Part shown: one piece after another, positions 5,819 through 6,908 of the stretch
Layout: every line of letters begins with the position of its first letter
Position numbering within the stretch: position 1 is the first letter of the stretch
Assembly: GCA_018814465.1 (NCBI GenBank)
Contig: JAHIZR010000168.1
Location: 1 to 6,908, forward strand
DNA from: a bacterium
Lineage (GTDB): Bacteria > Electryoneota > RPQS01
DNA length: 6,908 bases
Direction: 5' to 3'
The notes under the pieces: model-generated
The model's input: only the letters and a program-made list of their open reading frames with translations
The model's database searches: none
Told to the model about the DNA's origin: nothing
Program-made: the position numbers and the translations under genes

Positions 5819-6610
5819 ATGTCCCGCGCAGAAAAATCACTTAAATATCTCGAAGCGGAACTGAAATTCGAACAATCGATTCGTCGAGGCTCTCGTGCTC
5901 GCGCGAGTGTGAAGCGGGTGCAGGAGTGGCTCTGCCTGCAAGGTGAGTTGGTGGTGGTGGACGGTGATTTCGGTCCGGCGACGGAAGCGGCGGTGATGCG
6001 GTTTCAAACGCGCAGGAAGCTTCCCACAACGGGTGTTGTCACACCGAAGGTATTTAAAGCGTTGGCTTCTCCCCTATTAGACCTCAAGACAATCACACCC
6101 GGCAGCACAACCGCTGTGCCTGCGCTCGCGCTGCGCGTTGCCAAACGCTGCCGTGTTCTACATGCTCGCGAAGCCGGCGGTGACAATCGCGGGCCGTGGG
6201 TGCGGCTGTTCAATTATGGCCAGGATGGACCACAGCTATACTGGTGTGCGGGCTTTGTTTCGTGGTGTCTGGACTATGCGGCTTATCTGCTCGGCAAGGA
6301 GAATCCCCTCGGTAAGCATACGCTGTCCTGCGACGAACTCCAGTCATTGGCAAACAGCCGCGGATTTTTCGCGACAGCCAAAGATGTGCGCACCGGAGTC
6401 TTGCCGAAACCCAAGCCGGGGAACACCTTTCTGCTGACGCACAAAAGCAATAAGAACGACTGGATTCACACGGGTTTCGTGTTCCGCAGTCATGATGAAA
6501 CCTTTGAGACTCTCGAAGGCAATACCAACGACGACGGTTCCTCCAACGGTTACGGAGTTTTCAAGCGCACGCGCAGCTTTAATAACCGCTATGATTTTAT
6601 TCTGCTGTAA
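5819..6610 (+). CDS. Peptidoglycan-binding domain plus CHAP-like cysteine peptidase (putative cell-wall hydrolase)
   Basis: The 263-residue protein has two parts. Residues 22-83 form a PG_binding_1 domain: RRGSRARASVKRVQEWL, then DGDFGPATEAAVMRFQ (48-63) and LPTTGVVTPKVFKAL, the usual three-helix wall-binding pattern. After a Pro/Thr-rich linker (84-102), residues 105-263 look like a CHAP or NlpC/P60-type amidase/endopeptidase: the likely nucleophile is C143 in YWCAGFVSWCL, the likely histidine is H217 in WIHTGFV, and EGNTNDDGSSNGYGVFKR (233-250) supplies the polar third residue, as in CHAP proteins. The predicted role is cutting peptidoglycan cross-links or peptide stems. There is no signal peptide or membrane segment, which is odd for a wall enzyme and resembles phage endolysins or proteins exported another way. 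ATG 5819 follows seven C residues and has no Shine-Dalgarno sequence. The assignment to CHAP rather than a sister family is tentative. Confidence 0.85.
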   Translation: MSRAEKSLKYLEAELKFEQSIRRGSRARASVKRVQEWLCLQGELVVVDGDFGPATEAAVMRFQTRRKLPTTGVVTPKVFKALASPLLDLKTITPGSTTAVPALALRVAKRCRVLHAREAGGDNRGPWVRLFNYGQDGPQLYWCAGFVSWCLDYAAYLLGKENPLGKHTLSCDELQSLANSRGFFATAKDVRTGVLPKPKPGNTFLLTHKSNKNDWIHTGFVFRSHDETFETLEGNTNDDGSSNGYGVFKRTRSFNNRYDFILL

Positions 6611-6622
6611 ATCGAGTCGCGG

Positions 6623-6908
6623 ATGCCCATAATCGAAACCATTGGATTACTGCTGTTAGGTTTTGCCACCGGGATTCTTGGCGGCTATCTGGGTATCGGC
6701 GGCGCGCTGCTGATTACTCCCGTTTTTTTAGCGATGCTGAAAGGCGAAGGAGTTTCCGATGCACTTCGCTTCAAGCTCGCCTTTGGTACGGCTCTGCTCT
6801 CGATTACCGGCACCGGTATTTCCGCCGCGCTCAGTTACGCAAAGATGCGGCGTGTCCATTGGCCGGCGGTGCGAGCGACAGGCATTGCGGCGATCGTATT
6901 TTCCTTTG
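6623..6908 (+). CDS. TauE/SafE family membrane transporter, N-terminal part (3' end outside window)
   Basis: From ATG 6623 the frame stays open to the right edge, giving 95 residues. The protein starts MPIIETIGLLLLGFATGILGGYLGIGGALLITP-like: a first membrane helix ending in the G-x-L-G-G-x-L-G-I-G-G pattern characteristic of TauE/SafE (DUF81) proteins, followed by a loop, then LAFGTALLSITGTGISAALSYA (52-73, second helix, with the typical A-x-G-T-x-L-x-x-I pattern) and KMRRVHWPAVR before a third helix. Members of this family are inner-membrane carriers, some of which export sulfite, sulfoacetate or related organosulfur anions, but the substrate cannot be told from this fragment. It begins 12 bases after the wall hydrolase stop codon, with only a weak GAG (6614-6616) as ribosome-binding site, so it may be cotranscribed with it. 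Confidence 0.86.
   Translation, partial: MPIIETIGLLLLGFATGILGGYLGIGGALLITPVFLAMLKGEGVSDALRFKLAFGTALLSITGTGISAALSYAKMRRVHWPAVRATGIAAIVFSF

Overview
The window looks like ordinary chromosome from a bacterium of the Fibrobacteres-Chlorobi-Bacteroidetes (FCB) superphylum or a related candidate phylum. The main clue is the protein at 1755-3101. It ends in a C-terminal module with a PNPFN motif, a VHDLLGR strand, SGSYWI and a terminal hydrophobic-plus-lysine tail, which is the type A sorting-domain style used by type IX secretion cargo. The long S41 peptidase (about 565 residues) also fits such lineages. Most of the window has moderate to fairly high GC; the gene at 4905-5780 is clearly more AT-rich. 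I cannot name the genus or phylum. All genes lie on the + strand.

Layout. At 3-278 is the C-terminal end of a uracil-DNA glycosylase-family protein. It is followed without a gap by lgt (279-1097, prolipoprotein diacylglyceryl transferase), which overlaps tmk (1094-1714, thymidylate kinase) by four bases. These three are probably one transcript. After 40 bases comes a secreted, probably beta-propeller protein with a sorting tail (1755-3101). Then comes a membrane-anchored carboxy-terminal processing protease (3133-4824), closed by a very strong intrinsic terminator (4832-4864). A new unit follows: an unrecognised AT-rich secreted protein starting at TTG with a strong ribosome-binding site (4905-5780), a peptidoglycan-binding plus CHAP-like cysteine peptidase with no signal peptide (5819-6610), and the start of a TauE/SafE-type membrane transporter that runs off the right edge (6623-6908).

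How the genes relate. The UDG-type repair enzyme and thymidylate kinase both bear on thymine and uracil in DNA. Lgt, the processing protease, the sorted secreted protein and the cell-wall hydrolase all concern the cell envelope, but nothing in the sequence proves a shared pathway. There is no intergenic stretch over 60 bases, and I see no tRNA, rRNA, CRISPR, insertion sequence or integrase. I found no convincing new multi-gene system. The least explained parts are the 4905-5780 protein and its neighbour, the signal-less wall hydrolase.
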